Shown: positions 1 through 6,214 of the stretch, one piece after another | Layout: each line of letters opens with the position of its first letter | How positions within the stretch are numbered: position 1 is the stretch's first letter | Assembly (NCBI GenBank): GCA_022822245.1 | Contig: JAJECB010000183.1 | Location: 1 to 9,027, forward strand | Origin: Gammaproteobacteria bacterium | Lineage (GTDB): Bacteria > Pseudomonadota > Gammaproteobacteria > HK1 | Direction: 5' to 3' | Length of the DNA: 9,027 nucleotides | Notes under the pieces: model-generated | The model's database searches: none | Told to the model about the DNA's origin: nothing | Seen by the model: only the letters and a program-made list of their open reading frames with translations | Program-made: the position numbers and the translations under genes

Positions 1-2
1 TC

Positions 3-1586
3 TCGTTCGGCCACGAAGACCTCGTCGTCGATGTCTCCAAGGAGAAGATTGACCGGACGGCCCTCGACGCACTCCTTGTCCTCGCCGAGGCGGTGGAGCT
101 GCCGGCCCGGCGCGACGATCTCTTCTCCGGCCGGCGGGTGAATGCGACGGAAGGCCGGGCGGTCCTCCACATGGCCCTTCGGGATGGCACGGACCCGGAC
201 GTCGCCGTCGATGGGACCGCGGTCCGGCCGGAGGTCGAAGCGGCGCGGGAGCGGTTCCTCGCCTTCGCCGAGAAGGTCCGCTCCGGCCGGCACGGCGCGC
301 GGAACGGCGAGCCGTTCACGGACGTGGTCCACATCGGCATCGGCGGCTCGCACCTCGGCCCCGAGATGGCGGTCCGGGCGCTCCGGCCGGACCACGACGG
401 GCCGCGCGTCCACTTCGTCTCGAACGTGGACGGGACGCACCTCGCGGATGCCGTCGCCCGGCTCGACCCGATCCGCACCCTCGTCCTCGTCGCCTCGAAG
501 ACGTTCACCACCCTCGAGACGATGGCGAACGCGAGGTCCGCCCGCGGATGGCTCGAAGCGGCCCTGGGACCCGGCGCCGGGGACCACATGGCCGCGATCT
601 CTTCCAACGTCGATGCGGCCGCCGGCTTCGGCATCGACGAAGACCGGGTGTTCGGGTTCCGGGACTGGGTGGGCGGCCGGTACTCGCTCTGGTCGGCGGT
701 CGGGCTGCCGGTCGCGATCGCGGTCGGAGCCGAACGGTTCCGGGCGCTCCTCGCCGGCGCGGCGGCCATGGACCGCCACTTCCGCGAGGCCCCACTCGAA
801 CGGAACCTTCCGGTGCTGATGGGCCTCCTCTCGGCATGGCGCCGCAACGCGATGGGCTGGCCGACGGTCGCCCTAATCCCCTACGACCAGCGCCTCGAGC
901 GGTTTCCCGCCTACGTCCAGCAGCTCGCCATGGAGTCGAACGGAAAGCGGGTCGCCGGGGACGGCGCCCCGGCCCCGCGGCCGACCGCGCCCGTCGTGTG
1001 GGGGGAGCCCGGCACCAACGCCCAGCACTCCTTCTTCCAGCTCCTCCACCAGGGGACCGACGTGGTGCCGGTCGAGTTCGTCGTCGCGGCGAAGGCGAGG
1101 GACGGGACCGGGACCGGGAGCGGGACCGGGAGCGGGAACGGGAGCGGGAACGGGAACGGGAACGGGAACGGAGCCGATCACCACCGTCTTCTCGTCGCGA
1201 ACTGTCTCGCGCAGGGTCAGGCCCTCGCCTTCGGCCGCACCTCGGAGGAAGCGAGACGCGAGCTGGCCGCAGCCGGGGTCACCGGCCCCGACGCCGAACG
1301 CCTCGTTCCTCACCGGACCTTCCCCGGGGACCGGCCCTCGACAACCGTCGTGCATCGCCGGCTCGACGCCCGTGCCCTAGGCCGACTCGTCGCCCTTTAC
1401 GAGCACCGGGTATTCGTCGAGGGGGTCGTGTGGGGCGTCAACTCCTTCGACCAGTGGGGGGTCGAGCTCGGGAAGGCGCTTGCCGAGAGGCTGGGGCCCG
1501 CCCTCGCGGGAAGCCCGTTGCCGGCCGGCACCGACTCGTCGACGGCCGGCCTCGTCAACCGCCTGCGCCGGCACGCGAGCGAATAG
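3..1586 (+). CDS. pgi: Glucose-6-phosphate isomerase, 5'-truncated by the window start
   Basis: Cytoplasmic enzyme that interconverts glucose-6-phosphate and fructose-6-phosphate in glycolysis and gluconeogenesis. The reading frame is open to the window edge, and residues before the GTG at 93 (SFGHEDLVVDVSK...) still match the family, so 93 is not the true start; about 20-30 residues are missing. Visible landmarks are the sugar-phosphate loop GIGGSHLGP (about 337-363), SKTFTT (about 498-515), the signature VGGRYSLWS (about 667-693), the catalytic Glu in MESNGK (codon 933), the catalytic His in NAQHS (codon 1026), and the C-terminal signature FDQWGVELGK ending in the catalytic Lys (codon 1473). 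527 codons are visible. Two oddities: the loop has His where E. coli Pgi has Asp (GGSDLGP), and a low-complexity Gly-Thr/Ser/Asn tract (1104-1175) lies just before the conserved DHH segment. The catalytic residues are intact, so it is probably functional. Confidence 0.96.
   Translation, partial: SFGHEDLVVDVSKEKIDRTALDALLVLAEAVELPARRDDLFSGRRVNATEGRAVLHMALRDGTDPDVAVDGTAVRPEVEAARERFLAFAEKVRSGRHGARNGEPFTDVVHIGIGGSHLGPEMAVRALRPDHDGPRVHFVSNVDGTHLADAVARLDPIRTLVLVASKTFTTLETMANARSARGWLEAALGPGAGDHMAAISSNVDAAAGFGIDEDRVFGFRDWVGGRYSLWSAVGLPVAIAVGAERFRALLAGAAAMDRHFREAPLERNLPVLMGLLSAWRRNAMGWPTVALIPYDQRLERFPAYVQQLAMESNGKRVAGDGAPAPRPTAPVVWGEPGTNAQHSFFQLLHQGTDVVPVEFVVAAKARDGTGTGSGTGSGNGSGNGNGNGNGADHHRLLVANCLAQGQALAFGRTSEEARRELAAAGVTGPDAERLVPHRTFPGDRPSTTVVHRRLDARALGRLVALYEHRVFVEGVVWGVNSFDQWGVELGKALAERLGPALAGSPLPAGTDSSTAGLVNRLRRHASE
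1104..1169 (+). repeat. Hexanucleotide tandem repeat (GGGAVC x11) inside pgi
   Basis: Eleven consecutive 6-base units starting at 1104, each GGG followed by ACC, AGC or AAC. A further GGG lies at 1099-1101, two bases upstream. The array is in frame and codes for alternating Gly and Thr/Ser/Asn. The last four units are identical (GGGAAC), which suggests recent copy-number growth at the 3' end. Unit gain or loss changes the protein by two residues without shifting the frame. Every GGG run is separated by three bases, so the coding strand repeatedly fits the G3-N1-7 quadruplex pattern. Confidence 0.9.
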
Positions 1587-1596
1587 CCACCCCGCT

Positions 1597-1624
1597 GCCG
1601 CTCGCGCCGCGGAGGCGCCGGCAT
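1597..1624. terminator. GC-rich bulged hairpin between convergent genes
   Basis: TGCCG (1597-1601) pairs with CGGCA (1620-1624) and GCGCC (1605-1609) pairs with GGCGC (1615-1619). This gives ten Watson-Crick pairs with a three-base bulge (1602-1604) and a five-base loop. It lies in the 47-base gap between the pgi stop and the end of the convergent dehydrogenase, where a bidirectional terminator would be expected. Neither strand has a T run after the stem, so it is not a canonical intrinsic terminator. Confidence 0.4.
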
Positions 1625-1633
1625 CCCGCGAGA

Positions 1634-2416
1634 TCAGCGGGCGATGAGAGGCGCTGCCCCGAGGTGCATGCCCGCGTCGGAGATGAGGATCTCGCCCGTG
1701 ATGTTGACATCGCCCGTCAGCAGCCACACCACCGCCGCGGCCATGTCCTCCGGGGTTCCGGCCCGCTTGAGCGGGGTGGAGGCCTCCACGTTGGCAACCA
1801 TCGCGTCGTACCCGTCGCCCATCTTCTCCCGCCACCAGCGCCCGGTGATGAAGCCGGGGGCCACCGTGTTGACACGGATCTCGGGCGCGAGGGACCGGGC
1901 GAGGGACAGGGTCAGGGTGTTCATCGCTCCCTTGGAGGCGGCGTACGCGATCGAGCTGCCGACCCCCATCACCCCTGCGATGGACGACGTATTGACGATG
2001 CTCCCGCGTCCCTGCCCCTTCATCTGCGGCGCCACCGCCCGCGCCATCTGGAACGCGCCGACAACGTTGACCGCGTAGACGCGCTGGAAGTCCTCCAGGG
2101 TGAGGGCGTCGAAGTCGTCCCCGCCGCGAAACACGGTCGTGCCCGCGTTGTTGACGAGCCCGTCGATGCGCCCCCAGCGGGAGATCGCCTCCGCGGCCAG
2201 GCGCCGGCAGTCCTCGTTGCTGGCCACGTCACCCCGGACCGCCGCCGCCTCGCCGCCGGCGTCCCGGCAGGCCGCGGCGGTCGCCTCCGCCTCGTCCCGG
2301 CTCCGGGAGTAGTTGACGATCACCCGCGCGCCGCCGCCCGCGAGCCGCTTCGCGGCCGCCGCGCCCACCCCGGTGCCCGCTCCGGTGACGATGACCACCT
2401 GGTCCGCGATATCCAT
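1634..2416 (-). CDS. Short-chain dehydrogenase/reductase (classical SDR, FabG-like)
   Basis: NAD(P)-dependent oxidoreductase of 260 residues, the usual length for a classical SDR; substrate unknown. The Rossmann glycine motif TGAGTGVG is at residues 11-18, the adenine-contacting Asp at 63 (GDV), and NNAG at 89-92. The catalytic tetrad appears complete: Asn117, Ser145, Tyr158 and Lys162 (YAASK), followed by the APGF segment. Arginines after the second beta strand (NYSRSR) hint at NADP(H), which is an inference. The ATG at 2414-2416 is well supported: the antisense strand carries a strong AGGAGG ribosome site five bases upstream. The gene converges on pgi and diverges from the alpha/beta hydrolase, so it may share a control region with the latter. 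With the monooxygenase and second SDR nearby, a role in alcohol/ketone metabolism is plausible. FabG-type acyl reduction is less likely without other fatty-acid genes. Confidence 0.92.
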   Translation of the reverse strand: MDIADQVVIVTGAGTGVGAAAAKRLAGGGARVIVNYSRSRDEAEATAAACRDAGGEAAAVRGDVASNEDCRRLAAEAISRWGRIDGLVNNAGTTVFRGGDDFDALTLEDFQRVYAVNVVGAFQMARAVAPQMKGQGRGSIVNTSSIAGVMGVGSSIAYAASKGAMNTLTLSLARSLAPEIRVNTVAPGFITGRWWREKMGDGYDAMVANVEASTPLKRAGTPEDMAAAVVWLLTGDVNITGEILISDAGMHLGAAPLIAR

Positions 2417-2608
2417 GCATGCCTCCTGGTTCCTGGTGACGGGGCCACCGGCGGCGGCCCCCGTCGGGTCCGTGCCGTGCGCCCGTCATTCTGTGCCGTT
2501 TCCATGGCCGGCGTCACCCCCGCCGCTTGCCGCCGCCGGCCGCGGACGGCACCATCGGGGCCGGACCGCCGGCCCATCGACGCCGGCGCGGAACCGGGAG
2601 CGCAGCGC
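2417..2608. other. Divergent intergenic region between SDR and alpha/beta hydrolase
   Basis: 192 bases separate the two divergent start codons, so promoters for both genes probably lie here. Ribosome sites are visible at both ends: AGGAGG on the minus strand (2422-2427) and GGGAG on the plus strand (2596-2600). I see no convincing sigma-70 box pair and no clear operator palindrome. The region is very GC-rich with many CCGCCG and GCCGG runs. Confidence 0.5.
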
Positions 2609-3640
2609 ATGAGCGACAGGGACCACGGAACATTCGAGCTCGCCGACTTCACCCTCCAGCGCGGCATCACCCTGCCGCGCGCCGAGATCGCGTATCAGAC
2701 CTACGGACAGCTCGCGGCGGACCGGTCGAACGTCATCCTCTACCCGACCTCCTACGCCGCCCAGCACACCGACATCGAGTGGCTGATCGGCCCGGGGCGG
2801 GTGCTCGACCCCACCGACTGGTTCATCGTCATCCCGAACATGTTCACCAACGGGCTCTCGACCTCGCCGAGCAACCTCGCCCCGCCCTTCGGGCCGGACC
2901 GCTCGCCGGTCTTCACCCACTGGGACAACGTGCACGCCCAGCGCCGGCTCCTCGCCGAGGTGTTCGGCGTCGAGAAGGTCGCCCTCGCCTACGGCTGGTC
3001 GATGGGGGCGCAGCAGGCGCTGCACTGGGGGGCGATCTTCCCCGACCGGATCGAGCGGATCTGCGCTGTCTGCGGCTCGGCGAAGACCTCGCTCCACAAC
3101 CAGGTGTTCCTCCAGGGGGTGCGGGCGACCCTCACCGCGGACCCCAACTGGCGCGGGGACCACTTCGCGGCCCACCCGGTGCGGGGCCTCCGGGCGATGG
3201 CCCGGGTGTACGCGGGCTGGGCCCTCTCGCAGGCCTTCTACCGGGAGCGGCTCCACGAGGGCGCGGGGTACTCGTCGCTCGAGGACTTCCTGGTCCGCAA
3301 CTGGGAGGCCAACTTCCTTCGCCGCGACGCGCACGATCTCCTCGCGAGCCTCGAGACCTGGAAGCAGTCGGACATCTCGGACAACCCCGTCCACGAGGGC
3401 GACCTCGACCGCGCCCTTGGCTCGATTCGGGCCCGCGCGATCGTCATGCCCTGCCGGACCGACCTCTACTTCACCCCGGAGGACAGCGCGGACGAGACCG
3501 CGCGCATGCCGAACGCGGAGTACCGGCCCATCGACTCCATCTGGGGACACCGCGCCGGCAATCCGCTGTTCAACCCGGACGACGAGGCGGCGCTTCGCGA
3601 GGCGGTTCGCGACCTCCTCTCTTCACCGCCCGGCTCCTGA
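2609..3640 (+). CDS. Alpha/beta hydrolase, homoserine O-acetyltransferase (MetX)-like
   Basis: 343-residue alpha/beta-hydrolase-fold protein. The nucleophile elbow GWSMG puts the catalytic Ser at 131; Asp285 (CRTDLYF) and His314 (WGHRAGNP) complete the triad. Length and overall layout follow the MetX group, including the N-terminal AYQTYG strand and the WDNV..QRRLL region before the elbow. The segment where real MetX enzymes carry a GSTGPSS-like loop reads NGLSTSPSN here, so acyl transfer to homoserine is doubtful and an esterase or other hydrolase is more likely. The reading frame is open far upstream across pgi and the SDR, but that extension is arginine-rich shadow sequence. The ATG at 2609 has a GGGAG ribosome site eight bases upstream and begins the family-like sequence. 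No methionine-biosynthesis neighbour is present. Its location near a Baeyer-Villiger monooxygenase and two SDRs would suit ester or lactone hydrolysis (inference). Confidence 0.85.
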   Translation: MSDRDHGTFELADFTLQRGITLPRAEIAYQTYGQLAADRSNVILYPTSYAAQHTDIEWLIGPGRVLDPTDWFIVIPNMFTNGLSTSPSNLAPPFGPDRSPVFTHWDNVHAQRRLLAEVFGVEKVALAYGWSMGAQQALHWGAIFPDRIERICAVCGSAKTSLHNQVFLQGVRATLTADPNWRGDHFAAHPVRGLRAMARVYAGWALSQAFYRERLHEGAGYSSLEDFLVRNWEANFLRRDAHDLLASLETWKQSDISDNPVHEGDLDRALGSIRARAIVMPCRTDLYFTPEDSADETARMPNAEYRPIDSIWGHRAGNPLFNPDDEAALREAVRDLLSSPPGS

Positions 3641-3659
3641 AGCTCTCGCGTGCCCGGGA

Positions 3660-3691
3660 CCGAATCCACCCATCGAGCACGCCGGATTCGG
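3660..3691. terminator. Perfect 8-bp inverted repeat after the hydrolase gene
   Basis: CCGAATCC at 3660-3667 is exactly matched by GGATTCGG at 3684-3691, with a 16-base loop. It begins 20 bases after the hydrolase stop, which suits a transcription terminator for that gene. There is no T run after it and the loop is long, so an operator or an insertion-boundary repeat is also possible. Confidence 0.4.
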
Positions 3692-3782
3692 AACATGGGG
3701 CCCGCCCGCCCCGGCTTGCGGAATTGCCGGACCACTCCCTTCATGGCGCGGCGGAGAAACCGACGTGCGAGGCAGCAGCGAA

Positions 3783-3806
3783 GGGACGTTCCCCCCTGAA
3801 CGTTTC
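3783..3806. repeat. Hairpin with ACGTTC/GAACGT arms
   Basis: ACGTTC (3786-3791) and GAACGT (3798-3803) form six perfect pairs around a CCCCCT loop. Two G-T pairs and one G-C pair extend the stem to nine (3783-3806). It lies about 90 bases upstream of the candidate methyltransferase promoter. It could be a terminator remnant or a regulatory stem. No controller (C) protein gene is visible to read it. Confidence 0.35.
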
Positions 3807-3896
3807 CTCTGGCCGACCGGCTTGCCTGCGCCGAATTTCTCATCCGCCTCGCCCAGGATGATCCGATTTCGTACGGATGCTCGGGATTTTCGGACC

Positions 3897-3926
3897 TTGA
3901 CACACCCGCGACGGTCCACCCATAGT
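3897..3926 (+). promoter_or_regulatory. Candidate sigma-70 promoter for the methyltransferase gene
   Basis: A perfect -35 hexamer TTGACA (3897-3902) is followed after 18 bases by CATAGT (3921-3926), which matches four of six -10 positions. Transcription would start near 3933, about 30 bases before the ATG at 3962. A full TTGACA is striking in such GC-rich sequence, and its placement just before the cassette supports independent expression of the restriction-modification genes. Confidence 0.5.
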
Positions 3927-3961
3927 TCCCTGCGGTACCTGTCTCGCGGGCGTCTCTTCCG

Positions 3962-5128
3962 ATGTCGATAGTGCACTTGGAGCCCGAGCGGACTCCCGGC
4001 GCAAGTGCCGTCAATCCTCGCCCCTCCTCCGAGAAGCGAGAGCCCACTTGCCTCACGCGCCCTGCGCCGCCGTCGTCCAGCCGAGAATGTCGAACCGGAC
4101 CGCCAGGGCGGAGCGTGCTCCATCCCGGGCGGGCCGAGGACGCCTATCGCGACTGGGCTCGTCCTGATCTGATCGTCTCCGACGGTGCCTATGGGGTCGG
4201 AGGGTTTCCGGGCGATCCCCGGACCCCGGACGAGTTGGAGGAATGGTACGAGGAGCATGTCGCCGCTTGGTCTGAGCGGTCACACCCGGCCACTACGCTG
4301 TGGTTCTGGAACACCGAAATCGGCTGGGCGACCGTGCACCCCCTGCTCGCGGCGAACGGCTGGGAGTACGTACAGACCATACTCTGGGACAAGGGCCTCG
4401 GACACATCGCGGGGAACGTGAACGGAGACACGATTCGCCGCCTGCCCACGGTGACCGAGGTCTGCGTGTTCTACCGGCGACGGCTTCAATTCCCGACCTC
4501 GGACGGGATGCTCTCCGCCCGCGAATGGCTGCGTTCGGAATGGCGGCGAACCGGAATGCCGCTCCATCGAGCCAACCAAGCGTGCGGTGTGAAGAACGCG
4601 GCCACCCGCAAGTACCTCACCCAGGACTGGCTCTGGTATTTCCCGCCGGCGGAGATGATGGGCCGGCTGGTCGCCTACGCCAACGAGCATGGCGCTCCGG
4701 CGGGGCGCCCGTACTACTCGCTCGATGGGCGCCTGCCTGTCACGGCGGCGGAATGGGGACGGCTGCGCCATCCATGGAACCACGAGCACGGTCTGACCAA
4801 CGTGTGGTCACACCCACCGCTCAACGGGCCGGAACGCTATCGGGGTAACGGCCGCCGGGCAGCGCCGCGCGTGCACAACCCCGGGAGGAATGCGACGGCC
4901 CACCTCAATCAGAAGCCTCTCGAGTTCATGCGACGAATCGTAAAGGTGGCTTCCGACGAGGGCGACACGATATGGGAGCCTTTCGGGGGCCTTTGCACCG
5001 CCTCGATGGCCGCCATCGAAGCGGGCCGGCACGCCTTCGCCGCCGAGCCCGACCCCTGGTTCGCGTCGCTGGCGGAGAAGCGGCTCTCCGGCAGGATTAC
5101 GGACGATCAGCTATCTCTGCCGATGTAG
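3962..5128 (+). CDS. Type II DNA amino-methyltransferase (beta class, m6A or m4C)
   Basis: Transfers a methyl group from S-adenosylmethionine to an exocyclic amino group in DNA, protecting host sites from the adjacent nuclease. Residue numbers are from the ATG at 3962 (388 aa). Catalytic motif IV reads SDGAYG (73-78), a variant of (D/N/S)PP(Y/F). The S-adenosylmethionine side lies C-terminally: motif X-like HLNQKPLEF (314-322), motif I WEPFGG (338-343) and an acidic residue at 362. IV before I is the beta-class order. A helix-turn-helix-like stretch (about 198-222, with ACGVKNAATRKYL) sits in the middle, probably within target recognition. The start is uncertain. Family-like sequence begins near VLHPGRAEDAY (GTG at 4115), and the first ~50 residues look non-native. 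No start has a good ribosome site. An ATG at 4087 (MSNRTA) lies in another frame, so a small indel is possible. The nuclease gene follows after 10 bases. Confidence 0.88.
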   Translation: MSIVHLEPERTPGASAVNPRPSSEKREPTCLTRPAPPSSSRECRTGPPGRSVLHPGRAEDAYRDWARPDLIVSDGAYGVGGFPGDPRTPDELEEWYEEHVAAWSERSHPATTLWFWNTEIGWATVHPLLAANGWEYVQTILWDKGLGHIAGNVNGDTIRRLPTVTEVCVFYRRRLQFPTSDGMLSAREWLRSEWRRTGMPLHRANQACGVKNAATRKYLTQDWLWYFPPAEMMGRLVAYANEHGAPAGRPYYSLDGRLPVTAAEWGRLRHPWNHEHGLTNVWSHPPLNGPERYRGNGRRAAPRVHNPGRNATAHLNQKPLEFMRRIVKVASDEGDTIWEPFGGLCTASMAAIEAGRHAFAAEPDPWFASLAEKRLSGRITDDQLSLPM

Positions 5129-5138
5129 CGCCTCCCGG

Positions 5139-6095
5139 ATGAGCACGACTCGAACGGCTCGACGCGGGCGCTCGGCAAGCCGGTCTCGACCCCCGCGACG
5201 GCAAGATTTTTCCGGCGACCGCGAGCTGGGGCCGCTCGTCCGACATGTAAGGGAGGCGCTCAGCGCTCTTCCCGCCTACTTTCGAACCTCTACCCGCATC
5301 GAAGGCCTGGACGCCGGCGATTTGTTCAACCTCAATTCCGTTCTCGGGGCCACGATCGAAGTGCAGGTCGTCGACAGCCTCAATCGGATCCGCGAAGTGT
5401 GGGACCCCGAGGGGCGCTGGCCACGCCATCGTTTCGTACGGTCCGCCCAGACGTTCCCGGACGTGCGGCTCGCGGCTCACCCCGGCGATGAGGACGGGAA
5501 CGTCGACATCGCTCTCGGGATCGAGCTCAAGGGTTGGTATCTGCTCTCCAAGGAGAGGGAGCCGAGCTTCAGATACAGGGTGACGCCAAGGGCTTGCGCA
5601 CCGCAGGATCTGCTCGTCGTCGTACCCTGGAACCTCAAGAACGTCCTCTCCGGCGAGCCCGTTGTCCATGAGCCCTACATCGAACAGGCCCGTTACGCGG
5701 CGGCATTCCGCAACTGGTGGTGGACGAATGAGAGGCAGACTACGGATGGCGTGTCGCAGAGGCAGAACACTCCACCCGAGGGGAATGTAGGCCACTACCC
5801 GGCGCCCAAGGCGAGGATCGACGACCGAGCGGTGAAGGACGGAGGAGGCAACTTCGGCAGGATCGCGCGCATCCCGGCGCTCATGGACGCCTACACCTCT
5901 TCCCTGCGAGCACAATCCATTGCCGGGATTCCGGCCGAACACTGGATTTCATTCTTCAAGCTGCACGCGGAAGCGAAGGACGACGCGGAGATACTCGAAC
6001 GGCTGTCGCGAGACTTGACGGAGCGTGGGCTGAGCGACGAGGCCGCAGGCGATGTAGCGGACGCAATCCACGAGATCGTCAGGCGGTTCAGATAG
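5139..6095 (+). CDS. Probable type II restriction endonuclease, PD-(D/E)xK fold
   Basis: 318-residue protein with no family I can name; the nuclease call rests on motif and position. A PD-(D/E)xK core is visible: Pro107-Asp108 (TFPDVRL), then 20 residues later Glu129-Leu-Lys131 (GIELKGWYLL) on a predicted beta strand, with Asp123 between. Glu74 (ATIEVQ) could serve as an extra acidic residue. Hydrophobic strands follow (DLLVVVPW, 157-164), then a WWW-containing segment, and a helical charged C-terminus (about 280-318). The first ~25 residues are Arg/Ser-rich and probably disordered. The ATG at 5139 lies 10 bases after the methyltransferase stop with no clear ribosome site, so translation may depend on coupling. 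A cognate nuclease next to a beta-class methyltransferase is the classic type II layout. A non-cleaving PD-(D/E)xK accessory protein remains possible. Codon use and GC resemble the methyltransferase more than the flanking genes. Confidence 0.72.
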   Translation: MSTTRTARRGRSASRSRPPRRQDFSGDRELGPLVRHVREALSALPAYFRTSTRIEGLDAGDLFNLNSVLGATIEVQVVDSLNRIREVWDPEGRWPRHRFVRSAQTFPDVRLAAHPGDEDGNVDIALGIELKGWYLLSKEREPSFRYRVTPRACAPQDLLVVVPWNLKNVLSGEPVVHEPYIEQARYAAAFRNWWWTNERQTTDGVSQRQNTPPEGNVGHYPAPKARIDDRAVKDGGGNFGRIARIPALMDAYTSSLRAQSIAGIPAEHWISFFKLHAEAKDDAEILERLSRDLTERGLSDEAAGDVADAIHEIVRRFR

Positions 6096-6163
6096 GCTGC
6101 TTCGTCATTCCTTGCGGTGCGTTCTCGGATGCCCGCATCGCGGCTGCGGCGGGTTCTCCGGGT

Positions 6164-6180
6164 CCGGCCGCAGCGGCCGG
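6164..6180. terminator. Tight GC hairpin after the restriction gene
   Basis: CCGGCCG (6164-6170) and CGGCCGG (6174-6180) form a perfect seven-base-pair stem with a three-base CAG loop, 69 bases after the restriction gene stop. It probably ends the restriction-modification transcript or insulates the following gene. There is no T run directly after it. Confidence 0.45.
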
Positions 6181-6202
6181 TCGGGGCCGCCCCCGCCCGT
6201 GC

Positions 6203-6208
6203 TACAGT
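6203..6208 (+). promoter_or_regulatory. Candidate -10 element for a leaderless transcript
   Basis: TACAGT (6203-6208) fits TANNNT and matches four of six TATAAT positions. It ends six bases before the ATG at 6215, so transcription would begin at or next to the start codon. No Shine-Dalgarno-like sequence occurs between it and the ATG (TTTGCC), which agrees with leaderless translation. No -35 box is recognisable. Confidence 0.4.
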
Positions 6209-6214
6209 TTTGCC

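Larger units (their letters stand above)
3641..3961. other. Gene-free region upstream of the restriction-modification cassette
   Basis: About 320 bases with no convincing gene in any frame; open frames crossing it have shadow-like composition. It is less GC-rich than the flanking metabolic genes: a hand count of 3841-3900 gives 26 A/T of 60, against 17 of 60 at 3001-3060. It holds a perfect 8-base inverted repeat (3660-3691), a second hairpin (3783-3806) and a candidate promoter (3897-3926). It is the probable upstream boundary of the inserted cassette. Confidence 0.6.

Noticed and set aside
873..1355. Antisense frame in pgi with a Pro-Val/Ala/Gly repeat
   Set aside because: It is the complement of the hexamer repeat in a real gene; no ribosome site and no family features.
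2488..2517. Minus-strand boxes GTGACG and CAGAAT as a promoter for the first SDR
   Set aside because: Spacing is acceptable (18 bases), but each box matches only four of six positions, which is expected by chance in this region.
548..2608. Very long open frame joined to the hydrolase, crossing pgi and the SDR
   Set aside because: Arg/Pro/Gly-rich translation with no domain; it overlaps two real genes, and the hydrolase has a proper ATG and ribosome site at 2609.
5097..5942. 281-residue antisense frame over the restriction gene
   Set aside because: Shadow frame of GC-rich coding sequence; no recognisable domain, while the plus strand shows the PD-ELK core.
3641..6214. CRISPR array, tRNA or transposase at the cassette edges
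   Set aside because: No regularly spaced direct repeats, no tRNA-like cloverleaf and no transposase or integrase reading frame were seen.
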